From Polaribacter sp. (GTDB taxonomy: Bacteria; Bacteroidota; Bacteroidia; Flavobacteriales; Flavobacteriaceae): a stretch of DNA of 64,000 bases. The stretch spans positions 62,001-126,000 of the forward strand of contig NZ_JAHEHX010000018.1 of the NCBI RefSeq assembly GCF_024639685.1, read 5' to 3'. Made by a program: the position numbers and the translations under genes. The notes beneath the pieces were generated by a model that had not been told where the DNA came from, did not search any database, and saw nothing but the letters and a program-made list of their open reading frames with translations. Shown piece by piece: positions 24,761 to 34,218 of this stretch (positions within the stretch are counted from its first letter, which is position 1; each line of letters begins with the position of its first letter).

Positions 24761-27214
24761 ATGTCAACAAAAACTGCGATACAGTCTGCTCAAGAAATTT
24801 CTTTTAGCGATTTTAAAAAGGAAGTATTACAAGATTATAAAATTGCAAAAATTAGCAGGGAATGTAGTTTATTAGGAAGAAGAGAAGTTTTAACAGGAAA
24901 AGCTAAATTTGGTATTTTTGGTGACGGAAAAGAAGTACCACAATTAGCAATGGCAAAGGCCTTTAAGAAAGGAGATTTTAGATCTGGTTACTACAGAGAT
25001 CAAACTTTTATGATGGCAATTGGTGAGCTTACAGCTCAACAATTTTTTGCAGGCTTATATGCACATACAGATATTGAATCAGACCCTATGTCTGCAGGTA
25101 GACAAATGGGTGGTCATTTTGCTACACATAGTTTACAAGAAGATGGTAGTTGGAAAAATTTAACTCAACAATACAATTCTAGTTCAGATATTTCTCCTAC
25201 AGCTGGTCAAATGCCTCGTTTATTAGGTTTGGCTCAAGCCTCTAAGGTTTACAGAAACGAAAAAAGTGTAGCTCATAAAACAGATTTTTCTAATAAAGGA
25301 AATGAAGTTGCTTGGGGTACTATTGGAAATGCAAGTACAAGTGAAGGTATATTTTTTGAAACTATAAATGCTGCTGGTGTTCTACAAGTGCCAATGGTTA
25401 TGAATGTTTGGGATGATGAATACGGAATTTCTGTACACGCAAAACATCAAACTACAAAAGAAAGTATCTCAGAAATTTTAAAAGGATTTCAAAGAGATGA
25501 AAAAAATAAAGGATATGAACTCTTTGTAGTAAATGGCTGGGATTATGTTCAGTTGATGGATGTTTACCAAAAAGCAGCAAAAATAGCTAGAGAAGAACAT
25601 GTACCAGTTTTAATTCATGTAAAAGAATTAACACAACCACAAGGACACTCTACTTCTGGGTCTCATGAACGTTATAAAGATCAAGCTCGTCTACAATGGG
25701 AAAAAGATTATGACTGTTTAACTAAAATGCGTGAATGGATTTTAGATTTTGAGTTAGAAACAGAAACAGGAGAAACGTTACGTTTTGTTGAAGGTGAAGA
25801 AGAATTGATTCTACTAGAAAAAGAAGCAAAAAAAGAAGTTACCAATGCAAAAAGAAATGCTTGGAACGCATTTTTAAACGAAATAAAATCAGAACTTTTA
25901 GAAGTTTCAGATATATTAAAAAAACTAGCATCAAAAAGCGTTAATGAAAACTTTATCAATAAATACATTAACGATTTAAATGCCATAACAGAGCCTACAA
26001 GAAAAGATGTTTTATCTGTTGCTAGAAAATGTTTATGGTATGTTAGAGACAAAAATATTGCAGGTAAAATTGAGTTACAAAACTTTATTAAAGATGCATT
26101 AACTCAAGCTCATGATAAATATTCATCTCACTTATTTAGCGAAACTAAAGAAAGCGCATTATGCGTTCTAGAAGAAGCGCCAACCTATGCTCAAGAACAA
26201 AACCTTGTGGATGCAAGAATTGTAATGAGAGATAATTTTGATGCTATATTAACTAAACATAAAGATGTTTTAATCTTTGGAGAAGATGCCGGTTTTATAG
26301 GCGATGTAAATCAAGGGTTAGAAGGTTTACAAGAAAAATTTGGTGATATCAGAATCTCAGATACAGGTATTAGAGAAGCTACAATTTTAGGACAAGGAAT
26401 AGGTTTAGCTATGAGAGGTTTACGACCAATTGCAGAAATTCAGTATTTAGATTATCTTTTGTACGCTTTACAAATTATGAGTGATGATTTGGCTACTTTA
26501 AGATATAGGTCTTTTGGAAAACAAAAAGCTCCATTAATTATAAGAACAAGAGGTCACAGGTTAGAAGGTATTTGGCATGCAGGTTCACCTATGGGAGCTA
26601 TTATAAACAGTTTAAGAGGAATACATGTATTAGTACCCAGAAACATGACTAAAGCAGCAGGTTTTTACAATACTTTATTAGAAGGTGATGATCCTGCCTT
26701 GGTTATTGAGTGTTTAAATGGTTATCGTTTAAAAGAAGAATTACCAACTAATTTAGGTGAATTTAAAACAAAAATTGGTATTGTAGAAACTATTAGAGAA
26801 GGTAAAGACATTACTGTGGTTTCGTATGGTTCTACTTTAAGAATTGTAGAAGATGCAGCTAAAGATTTAGCTCAAGTAGGTATAGATATCGAAATTATTG
26901 ATGCTCAAAGTTTATTGCCTTTTGATTTAAATCACGATTGTGTAAAAAGCTTAGCCAAAACTAATAAACTATTAGTAGTAGATGAAGATGTGCCTGGAGG
27001 AGCTTCTGCTTATCTTTTACAAGAAATTTTAGAAACTCAAAATGGTTATCAATATTTAGATAGTAAACCATCAACTTTATCTGCAAAAGCACATAGACCT
27101 GCTTATGGTACAGATGGTGATTATTTTTCTAAACCATCTTCAGAAGATATTTTTGAGAAAGTTTATGCTATTATGCATGAGTTTAATCCACAAAAATTTA
27201 AGAGTTTATATTAA
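24761..27214 (+). CDS. Fused alpha/beta E1 component of a 2-oxoacid dehydrogenase (branched-chain type)
   Basis: An 817-residue thiamine-diphosphate enzyme in which the E1 alpha and beta subunits are one chain. The alpha half (about 30-400) has SAGRQMGGHFATHS and the cofactor-binding TIGNASTSEGIFFETINAAG...NVWDDEYGISV. The beta half (about 480-817) has VLIFGEDAGFIGDVNQGLEGL, GIREATILGQGIGLAMRGLRPIAEIQYLDY and the C-terminal transketolase-like domain with LLVVDEDVPGGASAYL. This form is common in Bacteroidota and is usually annotated as branched-chain 2-oxoisovalerate dehydrogenase, feeding branched fatty-acid synthesis. E2 and E3 are not adjacent. Substrate is inferred. Confidence 0.9.
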   Translation: MSTKTAIQSAQEISFSDFKKEVLQDYKIAKISRECSLLGRREVLTGKAKFGIFGDGKEVPQLAMAKAFKKGDFRSGYYRDQTFMMAIGELTAQQFFAGLYAHTDIESDPMSAGRQMGGHFATHSLQEDGSWKNLTQQYNSSSDISPTAGQMPRLLGLAQASKVYRNEKSVAHKTDFSNKGNEVAWGTIGNASTSEGIFFETINAAGVLQVPMVMNVWDDEYGISVHAKHQTTKESISEILKGFQRDEKNKGYELFVVNGWDYVQLMDVYQKAAKIAREEHVPVLIHVKELTQPQGHSTSGSHERYKDQARLQWEKDYDCLTKMREWILDFELETETGETLRFVEGEEELILLEKEAKKEVTNAKRNAWNAFLNEIKSELLEVSDILKKLASKSVNENFINKYINDLNAITEPTRKDVLSVARKCLWYVRDKNIAGKIELQNFIKDALTQAHDKYSSHLFSETKESALCVLEEAPTYAQEQNLVDARIVMRDNFDAILTKHKDVLIFGEDAGFIGDVNQGLEGLQEKFGDIRISDTGIREATILGQGIGLAMRGLRPIAEIQYLDYLLYALQIMSDDLATLRYRSFGKQKAPLIIRTRGHRLEGIWHAGSPMGAIINSLRGIHVLVPRNMTKAAGFYNTLLEGDDPALVIECLNGYRLKEELPTNLGEFKTKIGIVETIREGKDITVVSYGSTLRIVEDAAKDLAQVGIDIEIIDAQSLLPFDLNHDCVKSLAKTNKLLVVDEDVPGGASAYLLQEILETQNGYQYLDSKPSTLSAKAHRPAYGTDGDYFSKPSSEDIFEKVYAIMHEFNPQKFKSLY

Positions 27215-27230
27215 AAACAAAAACTATAAA

Positions 27231-27264
27231 AAATCCCAATCATCACTGATTGGGATTTTTTATT
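27231..27264 (+). terminator. Rho-independent terminator after the E1 gene
   Basis: AAATCCCAATCA (27231-27242) and TGATTGGGATTT (27247-27258) form a perfect 12-bp stem with a TCAC loop, followed by a T-rich run. It starts 17 bases after the E1 stop codon. Confidence 0.92.
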
Positions 27265-27336
27265 TTAACACATTCCATATCTCATTTCTTTGCAAATTTT
27301 CTTAATTTAGAAAACTTAAATTCAAACTAAACTTAC

Positions 27337-29760
27337 ATGAGAAAATTACTACTCTTTTCTTTGATTTTGGCGTTTAATTTTCAAACTGAAGTTATCGCTC
27401 AAAAAAAGGAATCAAGAAAAAAGCAAACTGAACAAGTTGCTCCAAAACCCAAAAAAAGTAAGAAACCAAAATATTCAGATTTTGTAAAATTGAATACTAA
27501 AACAGATGATGGTTTATTTAAAGTTCATTTAACTAATAATAAATACATGTACGAAATTCCAAAGGCTCATTTTGGAAAAGAAATGTTATTGGTTACCAGA
27601 ATTAAAGATATTCCTGCTGGTTTAGGAGGCGGCTATGTAAATGCTGGTTCTAAAATCAATACCCAAGTTGTTGTTTGGGAAAAGTTTCAAAATAAGATTT
27701 TACTTAAAGTAAAATCTTATAATGCCATAGCAAATGATTCTTTACCTATTTACAAATCTGTTAAAGCAAACAATTTAGAACCAATTATTTATGCTTTTGA
27801 TGTAAAAACACAAAATGAAGATTCAACATCAGTTTTGGTTGATGTTACTAAATTTTTCACGTCAGATATAAAAGCAATTTCAGCTTTACCTACCAGATAT
27901 AGAAGAACATACAAAGTAAGAAGATTAGACGCTTCTAGAAGTTTTATCAATTCGATTAAAAGTTATCCAAACAATATTGAGGTTGTTCAAGATTTTACTT
28001 TTGATGCAGATGCTCCACCAAGTAATTCTAGAACAAATACCATCACAATTAGAGTAAATCAATCTATGATTGTTTTACCAGAAGATAAAATGATGCCAAG
28101 AATTTACGATAAAAGAGTTGGATACTTCTCGATTGGAAATGTAGATTACAGTTCTGAAGCATTAAAAGCAGATGCTAAAAGATATATTAGAAGATGGAGA
28201 TTAGAACCAAAAGACGTTAATGCGTACAATCGTGGAGAATTAGTAGAGCCAATTAAACCCATTATATATTATTTAGATCCTGCTACACCAGATAAACTTA
28301 AAAAATACATTAAACAAGGTGTAGACGATTGGCAAAAGGTTTTTGAAACTGCTGGTTTTAAAAATGCAATTATGGCAAAATATGCTCCAACTAAAGAAGA
28401 AGATCCAGAGTTTAGTATGGAAGACGTACGTTATTCTTCTATTAGATATGTTGCAAGTACTACTAGAAATGCAACAGGACCAAGTGTTTCTGATCCTAGA
28501 ACAGGTGAAATTCTAGAAAGTGATATTATTTGGTATCACAACCACTTACGTTCTTACAGAAATAGATATTTATTAGAAACAGGAGCCGCAAATCCTTCAG
28601 CTAGAACTTTAGACACACCTGCTGAAGAAATTGGTGAAATGATGCGAATGGTAATTTCTCACGAAATCGGCCATGCATTAGGGTTACCTCACAATATGGC
28701 TGCAAGTTATGCGTATCCTGTAGATTCTTTACGTTCTGGAAAATTCACTCAGAAAATGGGAATTGCTGCTACAATTATGGATTATGCACGTTATAATTAC
28801 ATTGCACAACCAGGAGATAAAAACATACGTTTTATTCGTCAACTAGGGCCTTATGACCATTATGCAATTAATTGGGGTTATCGTAAATTATCTTGGGCTA
28901 AAAACCCAGAAAGTGAGGTTTCTACTTTAGATAAATGGATTGAAGACAAAGCAGATAATCCTATTTACAGATTTGGAGGTCAGCGTTTTGACCCATCTGC
29001 ACAAACAGAAGGCATTGGAAATGATCAAGTAAAAGCATCTACTTACGGAATGAAAAATTTAAAAATAGTTGCTACTAATTTATCTAATTGGACTTCTAAA
29101 CAAACCAATAATTACGAAGACTTGTCAGAATTATATGGTGAGTTATTAGGAGTTTGGAGTAGATATGTAGGCCATGTTTCAGGAAATATTGGTGGTATTT
29201 ACGAATTCAATAAAAAACCATCTCAAAAAGGCTCTGTTTATAAACCTGTAACCAAGCTAAAGCAAAAAGAAGCTATGAATTGGTTACAAGAAAATGCTTT
29301 TAAAACTCAAGAATGGTTATTAAATGGTAAAATCTTGGCAAATATTGATGAAAGTGGTTACACTAATAGAATGTTAAGTTTACAAAACAGACAGTTAAAT
29401 GGTTTATTAAATAAAGTAAAATTAGAAAGAATGATAGATGCTTCTGTAATTGACCCATCTACGTATGAAGCTATTGACATGATTCGCGATTTAAGAAATG
29501 GAATTTTTCAAGAAGCTAACTATACAAGAAATGTAGATGTTTTTAGACGTAATTTGCAAAAGTCCTTTATTAATAGAATGAGCATGTTACTGAATTCTAA
29601 AAACGTTCAACATGCAGATATTAACTCTATTGTTAGAGGTGAGTTAGAATCACTAAATTTCCAATTAACAATTGCGAAGAATAGAAGAGTAAATAGAATG
29701 ACAAAATATCATTACAGAGATTGTATTGCTAAAATTAAGGAAGCTTTAAATCCTAATTAA
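27337..29760 (+). CDS. Secreted zinc-dependent metalloprotease (DUF5117/DUF4953 type)
   Basis: An 807-residue exported protease. A signal peptide (RKLLLFSLILAFNFQTEVIAQ) is followed by a Lys/Pro-rich linker and a long N-terminal domain (DUF5118/DUF5117-like, from KYSDFVKLNTKTDDGLFKVH). The metzincin-like site HEIGHALGLPHN lies near residue 445, with a downstream GIAATIMDYARYNYIAQPGD turn resembling a Met-turn. The family is widespread in Bacteroidota and predicted to be periplasmic or surface located; its natural substrates are unknown. It stands alone between a terminator and the convergent DUF2851 pseudogene. Confidence 0.9.
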   Translation: MRKLLLFSLILAFNFQTEVIAQKKESRKKQTEQVAPKPKKSKKPKYSDFVKLNTKTDDGLFKVHLTNNKYMYEIPKAHFGKEMLLVTRIKDIPAGLGGGYVNAGSKINTQVVVWEKFQNKILLKVKSYNAIANDSLPIYKSVKANNLEPIIYAFDVKTQNEDSTSVLVDVTKFFTSDIKAISALPTRYRRTYKVRRLDASRSFINSIKSYPNNIEVVQDFTFDADAPPSNSRTNTITIRVNQSMIVLPEDKMMPRIYDKRVGYFSIGNVDYSSEALKADAKRYIRRWRLEPKDVNAYNRGELVEPIKPIIYYLDPATPDKLKKYIKQGVDDWQKVFETAGFKNAIMAKYAPTKEEDPEFSMEDVRYSSIRYVASTTRNATGPSVSDPRTGEILESDIIWYHNHLRSYRNRYLLETGAANPSARTLDTPAEEIGEMMRMVISHEIGHALGLPHNMAASYAYPVDSLRSGKFTQKMGIAATIMDYARYNYIAQPGDKNIRFIRQLGPYDHYAINWGYRKLSWAKNPESEVSTLDKWIEDKADNPIYRFGGQRFDPSAQTEGIGNDQVKASTYGMKNLKIVATNLSNWTSKQTNNYEDLSELYGELLGVWSRYVGHVSGNIGGIYEFNKKPSQKGSVYKPVTKLKQKEAMNWLQENAFKTQEWLLNGKILANIDESGYTNRMLSLQNRQLNGLLNKVKLERMIDASVIDPSTYEAIDMIRDLRNGIFQEANYTRNVDVFRRNLQKSFINRMSMLLNSKNVQHADINSIVRGELESLNFQLTIAKNRRVNRMTKYHYRDCIAKIKEALNPN

Positions 29761-29763
29761 GCA

Positions 29764-30983
29764 TTAATTTCTCAACAAATTATTACCTATTGCACAGTTT
29801 AAACATTTTTTTGCTGTGCAATAGTTGTTTTTAAGCTGCAACAAAGCCTGACTTTCCATTGCGTTTTTAGAAGAAATACCCAAATTTAAAAACTTAGAAA
29901 TTATACCATTCTTTTCTGATGAAACTTCTTGAATCAAATTAAGAAAAGTATCTTCACTTAACTCCCCTCTGTTTTTTAAATAAACAAACTTTAAAGGAAC
30001 AGTGGTGTTTATTAATAATAAATCAATAAAAGAATTTGTTAGTTTTTTGGGTGATTTTTTAGAAGTTGTTTCAAAAGTATAATGCTCTTTCCAGAAATCA
30101 TCTAAACTAAAGGAGAATAGTTTATAGTAGTCTTTCTTCTTATCTAAATAAATTATTTTAGAAAATAAATTTTTATGCTGAGTAAACAATGCAGCCAATT
30201 GTGCAATTCTAATAGTAGGAAAGTTAGTTGGGTGCATTCTAAAAAACTGAAAACTATTATTAAGCTTTGGCTGTAGTTTAAACTTGTGTTTTAAATAAAC
30301 AAACTCTCTTTTAAGATTTAAATAATATTCACTTTCTATTTCAAATTCTAAAAAACCTGCCATTCCAAAAAGCAGTGATGATAGCTTCGTTTGATCATCA
30401 GCTACTTTTCGAATTATCGAGAAGTCTATAGCTTTCGCCAAATCTAGAAAAACCTCGGCATTTATTTTTAGTCCGAAATTTTTAGCCTCTCTATGGTTAA
30501 AGATTTCTGATCTAATCGCTCAAAATACAAGCGTTCTTGCCAATTTTTAATTAAAAAAACATCAAGAGTGTGAATTTGATTTTCACAAGGAATCCAATTT
30601 CTTTTCGTAAATAAAAGATTTTTGTAATTATTAAGAATTGAATTTTTCACATAATCTTGTAGCACTAATGTTATTAAAGGCTCATTATTTTTAGTGTAAA
30701 TGACAACATCATTTTCCCAAACTACATGTAAAATTACAGCGTCATAATTGGGATCTGTTTCATGTTCATGCAAATACCAATCTGATGCTTTTACATGCAT
30801 TTCTATATTTCCAGCCCATAATTGACCATCAATATACAATTGAGCATTTAAAAAATCTGGCCCAGTATGTTTATTAAGTAAACCTGTTTTTTTGAGCTGT
30901 ATCTTTTTACCTTCGGAAGTTTTTAGATTTAACGGAGAAAAAAGTTGGTATTGCCAAACATAATACAAAAATTCTTCTTTCAT
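29764..30983 (-). pseudogene. DUF2851 family gene, broken by an internal deletion with frameshift
   Basis: Two minus-strand ORFs are halves of one DUF2851 protein. The first starts at ATG 30981-30983 (MKEEFLYYVWQYQ) and runs through HTGPDFLNAQLYIDGQLWAGNIEMHVKASDWYLHEHE to LTIERLKISD and a stop at 30468. In another frame the sequence resumes as AKNFGLKINAEVFLDLAKAIDFSIIRKV and continues to a cysteine-containing end (CTAKKCLNCAIG). The join is abrupt at about 30490. From memory of intact homologues, some 15-20 codons that normally precede AKNFGL are missing. A homopolymer error cannot explain this, so it looks like true gene decay. DUF2851 function is unknown. Confidence 0.8.
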
Positions 30984-31013
30984 TAACTTTTTATTTCCAA
31001 TGTACAAAAAATT

Positions 31014-31027
31014 TTATAAGCTTATAA
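31014..31027. repeat. 14-base perfect palindrome in the divergent nitroreductase/DUF2851 gap
   Basis: TTATAAGCTTATAA reads the same on both strands and lies 31 bases upstream of the broken DUF2851 start and upstream of the nitroreductase promoter. It may be an operator, but AT-rich palindromes of this length also arise by chance. Confidence 0.35.
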
Positions 31028-31049
31028 GTTTTAATAATACACAAAAGAA

Positions 31050-31078
31050 TTGGAATTGCATTTTAAGCTTTATTTTTG
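31050..31078 (+). promoter_or_regulatory. Promoter of the nitroreductase gene
   Basis: TTG (31050-31052), an 18-base spacer and TATTTTTG (31071-31078) match the Bacteroidota -33/-7 consensus. The ATG follows 17 bases later. Confidence 0.7.
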
Positions 31079-31095
31079 TGATCTAAATAAGAAAA

Positions 31096-31728
31096 ATGAA
31101 TACTATAGAAAGTTTACAATGGAGATATGCAGTTAAGAAGTTTAATCCAAAAAAAGATCTTGATGACTCTCAAATAAATATCCTTAAAGAAGCTTTTAAT
31201 TTAACAGCAACATCTTACGGATTACAACCTATAACATTGTTGGTTATTAAAAACAAAATGCTTAGAGAAAAGTTGGTCACTCATTCTTATAATCAAACTC
31301 AAGTAATAGACGCCTCTCATTTATTGGTAATTTGTACACCGCAGGAATACCATACAGAAGAGGTTCATAAGTATTTTAACCTAGTTCAAAAAATAAGAAA
31401 AACTGAGGATAGCATCATTACCCCTTTCAAAAATTTTTTAACAGCTGAAATTGAAAAAAAATCACAGGAAGATCTGTTAAAATGGACTAAAAATCAGGCA
31501 TACTTAGCATTAGGGAATCTACTAACTGTATGTGCTATTGAAAAAATTGATGCGTGCCCAATGGAAGGTTTTATTGCTGAAAAATATAATGAAGTTTTAG
31601 AGTTAAAAAATAAAAACCTTACGGCTGTTCTATCACTACCTGTAGGGTATAGAGCGAATGACGACTATATGAAAGATCTAAAAAAAGTTCGAAAAAACAC
31701 AAATGATATTGTCTTAGAATTCAATTAA
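31096..31728 (+). CDS. NAD(P)H-dependent oxidoreductase, nitroreductase family
   Basis: A 210-residue FMN-dependent reductase resembling NfsB-type nitroreductases. Evidence is the N-terminal SLQWRYAVKKFNPKK, the FMN-binding SYGLQPITLLVIKN, QAYLALGNLLTVCAIEKIDACPMEGF and the C-terminal LPVGYRANDDY. Such enzymes reduce nitroaromatics, quinones or flavins; the physiological substrate is unknown. It is a single-gene unit with its own promoter and terminator. Confidence 0.9.
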   Translation: MNTIESLQWRYAVKKFNPKKDLDDSQINILKEAFNLTATSYGLQPITLLVIKNKMLREKLVTHSYNQTQVIDASHLLVICTPQEYHTEEVHKYFNLVQKIRKTEDSIITPFKNFLTAEIEKKSQEDLLKWTKNQAYLALGNLLTVCAIEKIDACPMEGFIAEKYNEVLELKNKNLTAVLSLPVGYRANDDYMKDLKKVRKNTNDIVLEFN

Positions 31729-31736
31729 AAATATAG

Positions 31737-31765
31737 AACCTTCTTAACAAAGAAGGTTTTTTTTT
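31737..31765 (+). terminator. Rho-independent terminator after the nitroreductase gene
   Basis: AACCTTCTT (31737-31745) pairs with AAGAAGGTT (31750-31758) around a 4-base loop and runs into a long T tract. It begins 8 bases after the stop codon. Confidence 0.92.
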
Positions 31766-31780
31766 GCCCTTTTAAAATCG

Positions 31781-31788
31781 TATTTTTG
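31781..31788 (+). promoter_or_regulatory. -7 element of the pepD promoter
   Basis: TATTTTTG lies 25 bases before the pepD ATG. A TTTG at 31763-31766 is only 14 bases upstream and overlaps the preceding terminator, so the -33 assignment is weak. Confidence 0.5.
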
Positions 31789-31813
31789 ATGTATAAAACA
31801 GAATTGTTTTCTT

Positions 31814-33283
31814 ATGAGTCAAGATATCAGAAATATAGCACCACAGAACGTTTGGAATCACTTTGCAGATTTAAATGCTGTACCTAGACCTTCTAAAAAA
31901 GAAGAAAAAGTTATACAGTTTATGGAAGATTTTGGTAAAAGCCTAAATCTAGATACTTCTGTAGATAAAGTTGGTAATATTATCATAAAAAAACCAGCTA
32001 CTTCTGGAATGGAAGATAGAAAAGCTATTGTAATGCAAGGTCATGTAGATATGGTGCATCAAAAGAATGCTGATACTGATTTTGACTTTGAAAAAGAAGG
32101 CATTAATATGTTTGTTGATGGTGATTGGGTAAAAGCAAAAGGCACCACTTTAGGTGCAGATAATGGTTTAGGTGTTGCTGCAATTATGGCTGTGTTATCT
32201 TCTACAGACATTCAACACCCAGCAATAGAAGCACTTTTTACTATTGATGAGGAAACAGGCATGACAGGTGCAATGGGGTTAGAAGCAAATGTTTTAACTG
32301 GTGAAATACTGTTAAATTTAGATACTGAAGAAGATGATGAAATAGGCATTGGCTGTGCAGGTGGTGTTGATATAACTGCTACAGGTAGCTATTCTTCAGA
32401 GCCAATACCAGAAAACACTAAAGCGTTTAAAATTTCTGTAACTGGTTTAAATGGTGGTCATTCAGGTATGGATATTCATAAAGGTTTAGGTAATGCTAAT
32501 AAAATTATGAATCGTTTAATGTTTGATGGTTATGAAAAATATGGTTTACGAATTTCTAGCTTAAATGGAGGTAGCTTAAGAAATGCTATTCCAAGAGAAA
32601 GTTTTGCAACTGTGGTTATAGGTAATGCATCAGAAAAATTATTCTTAGAAGAAAGTGCTATTTTAATTAATAAAATTAAAAATGAATTTGCTTCTTTAGA
32701 ACAAAGCTTAACCATAGAAATTACAGAAACTGAAACACCCACAAACATTTTAGATATAGCCTCTCAAAATAAGTTTATTAAAGCAATTTATGCAGCTTTA
32801 AATGGTATGTATAGAATGAGCCCAGATGTTGAGGGTTTAGTAGAAACTTCTAATAATATTGCTAAAATAACAGTTGAAACTGGTGAAATTAAAATATTAT
32901 GTCTTACGAGGTCTTCTTCAGAGAGTAATAAATGGGATTTAGCAAATTCAATAAGATCTGCTTTTGAATTGGCTGGTTTTACAGTAGATTTCTCAGGTTC
33001 TTATCCTGGTTGGTTACCAAATATGAACTCTTCTATTTTAAACGTTGTAGAGAGCACTTACATAAATTTGTTTAAAGAACAGCCTAATGTAGCTGCTTGT
33101 CATGCAGGATTGGAATGTGGAATTCTAGGGAAAAACTATCCAGAAATGGAAATGATTTCTTTTGGTCCAAATATTAAAGGAGCACATTCTCCAGATGAGA
33201 GAGCCCAAATTTCATCAACTCAAAAATTCTGGAAATTATTGCTTGAAGTTTTAAAAAACATTCCTAAAAACACTTCCTTTTAA
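31814..33283 (+). CDS. pepD: Aminoacyl-histidine dipeptidase (M20 family)
   Basis: A 489-residue cytosolic M20 metallopeptidase that cleaves Xaa-His and other dipeptides. Metal-binding and catalytic blocks are clear: VMQGHVDMVHQ (about residue 75), LGADNGLGVAAIMA (about 115) and LFTIDEETGMTGAMG (about 145). The dimerisation domain contains LNGGHSGMDIHKGLGNANK, and the final ligand lies in SFGPNIKGAHSPDER. Length and motif order match PepD. It is a monocistronic gene upstream of parAB. Confidence 0.95.
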   Translation: MSQDIRNIAPQNVWNHFADLNAVPRPSKKEEKVIQFMEDFGKSLNLDTSVDKVGNIIIKKPATSGMEDRKAIVMQGHVDMVHQKNADTDFDFEKEGINMFVDGDWVKAKGTTLGADNGLGVAAIMAVLSSTDIQHPAIEALFTIDEETGMTGAMGLEANVLTGEILLNLDTEEDDEIGIGCAGGVDITATGSYSSEPIPENTKAFKISVTGLNGGHSGMDIHKGLGNANKIMNRLMFDGYEKYGLRISSLNGGSLRNAIPRESFATVVIGNASEKLFLEESAILINKIKNEFASLEQSLTIEITETETPTNILDIASQNKFIKAIYAALNGMYRMSPDVEGLVETSNNIAKITVETGEIKILCLTRSSSESNKWDLANSIRSAFELAGFTVDFSGSYPGWLPNMNSSILNVVESTYINLFKEQPNVAACHAGLECGILGKNYPEMEMISFGPNIKGAHSPDERAQISSTQKFWKLLLEVLKNIPKNTSF

Positions 33284-33452
33284 TTTATAAAAAAAAAAAT
33301 AAAAAAAGAAATTAAATTGTTTAAAAAATATTTAAATATAGATTTAACAAACTAATTTACAAAGAAGTACTACTCTACATTATTGTTAACATCTTTCATT
33401 GAAATAAAACAGAAAAAAATGTAATTTTACTTTGAAGTAACAACATCTTTTC

Positions 33453-34217
33453 ATGGGAAAAATAATAGCTATTGCAAATCAAAAAGGAGGTGTAGGTAAA
33501 ACTACAACAAGCGTAAATCTTGCAGCTTCTTTAGGTGTTTTGGAAAAAAAAATTTTATTAATAGATGCTGACCCCCAAGCAAATGCTTCTTCTGGATTAG
33601 GGATTGAAGTGGAAAGTGTCGAATTTGGAACCTATCAGGTTCTAGAACACACCATTTCTGCAAAAGATGCTATTATTTCCACCAATTCTCCAAATGTAGA
33701 TATTATCCCTGCGCATATAGATCTTGTTGCTGTTGAAATTGAATTAGTTGATAAGCAAGAAAGAGAATACATGCTTAAAAAATCATTAGAAAAAACTAAA
33801 GACAATTATGATTTTATAATTATTGATTGTGCCCCTTCTCTAGGATTAATTACTTTAAATTCTTTAGTAGCAGCAAACTCTGTTATCATCCCAATTCAAT
33901 GCGAATACTTTGCTTTAGAGGGATTGGGAAAATTACTAAACACTATAAAAAGTGTTCAGAAAATTCATAATACAGATTTAGATATAGAAGGCTTACTTTT
34001 AACAATGTTTGATTCTCGCTTACGTCTATCTAACCAAGTTGTAGATGAAGTCCGTAAGCATTTTTCTAGTATGGTTTTTAATACAATTATTAGAAGAAAC
34101 ACTCGTTTAGGAGAAGCCCCAAGTTATGGAGAAAGTATTATTGCGTATGATGCTACTAGTAAAGGTGCTGTAAATTACTTAAATTTAGCACAAGAATTAT
34201 TAAAAAAGAATTCATAA
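33453..34217 (+). CDS. parA: Chromosome-partitioning ATPase ParA (Soj)
   Basis: A 254-residue ParA/MinD-type ATPase for chromosome segregation. It has the deviant Walker A KGGVGKTTTSVN (about residue 11), DADPQANASSGLG, and the Walker B region FIIIDCAPSLGLITLNSL. It works with ParB, encoded 1 base downstream. I looked for a canonical parS-like palindrome near the operon and did not find one. The upstream 169 bases are very AT-rich, with an imperfect TACTTTG box about 10 bases before the ATG. Confidence 0.97.
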   Translation: MGKIIAIANQKGGVGKTTTSVNLAASLGVLEKKILLIDADPQANASSGLGIEVESVEFGTYQVLEHTISAKDAIISTNSPNVDIIPAHIDLVAVEIELVDKQEREYMLKKSLEKTKDNYDFIIIDCAPSLGLITLNSLVAANSVIIPIQCEYFALEGLGKLLNTIKSVQKIHNTDLDIEGLLLTMFDSRLRLSNQVVDEVRKHFSSMVFNTIIRRNTRLGEAPSYGESIIAYDATSKGAVNYLNLAQELLKKNS

Positions 34218-34218
34218 C

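Noticed and set aside
33284-33452. parS or replication-origin signature upstream of parA
   Set aside because: The region is AT-rich but I see no TGTTTCACGTGAAACA-like palindrome, no DnaA-box cluster, and no dnaA nearby.
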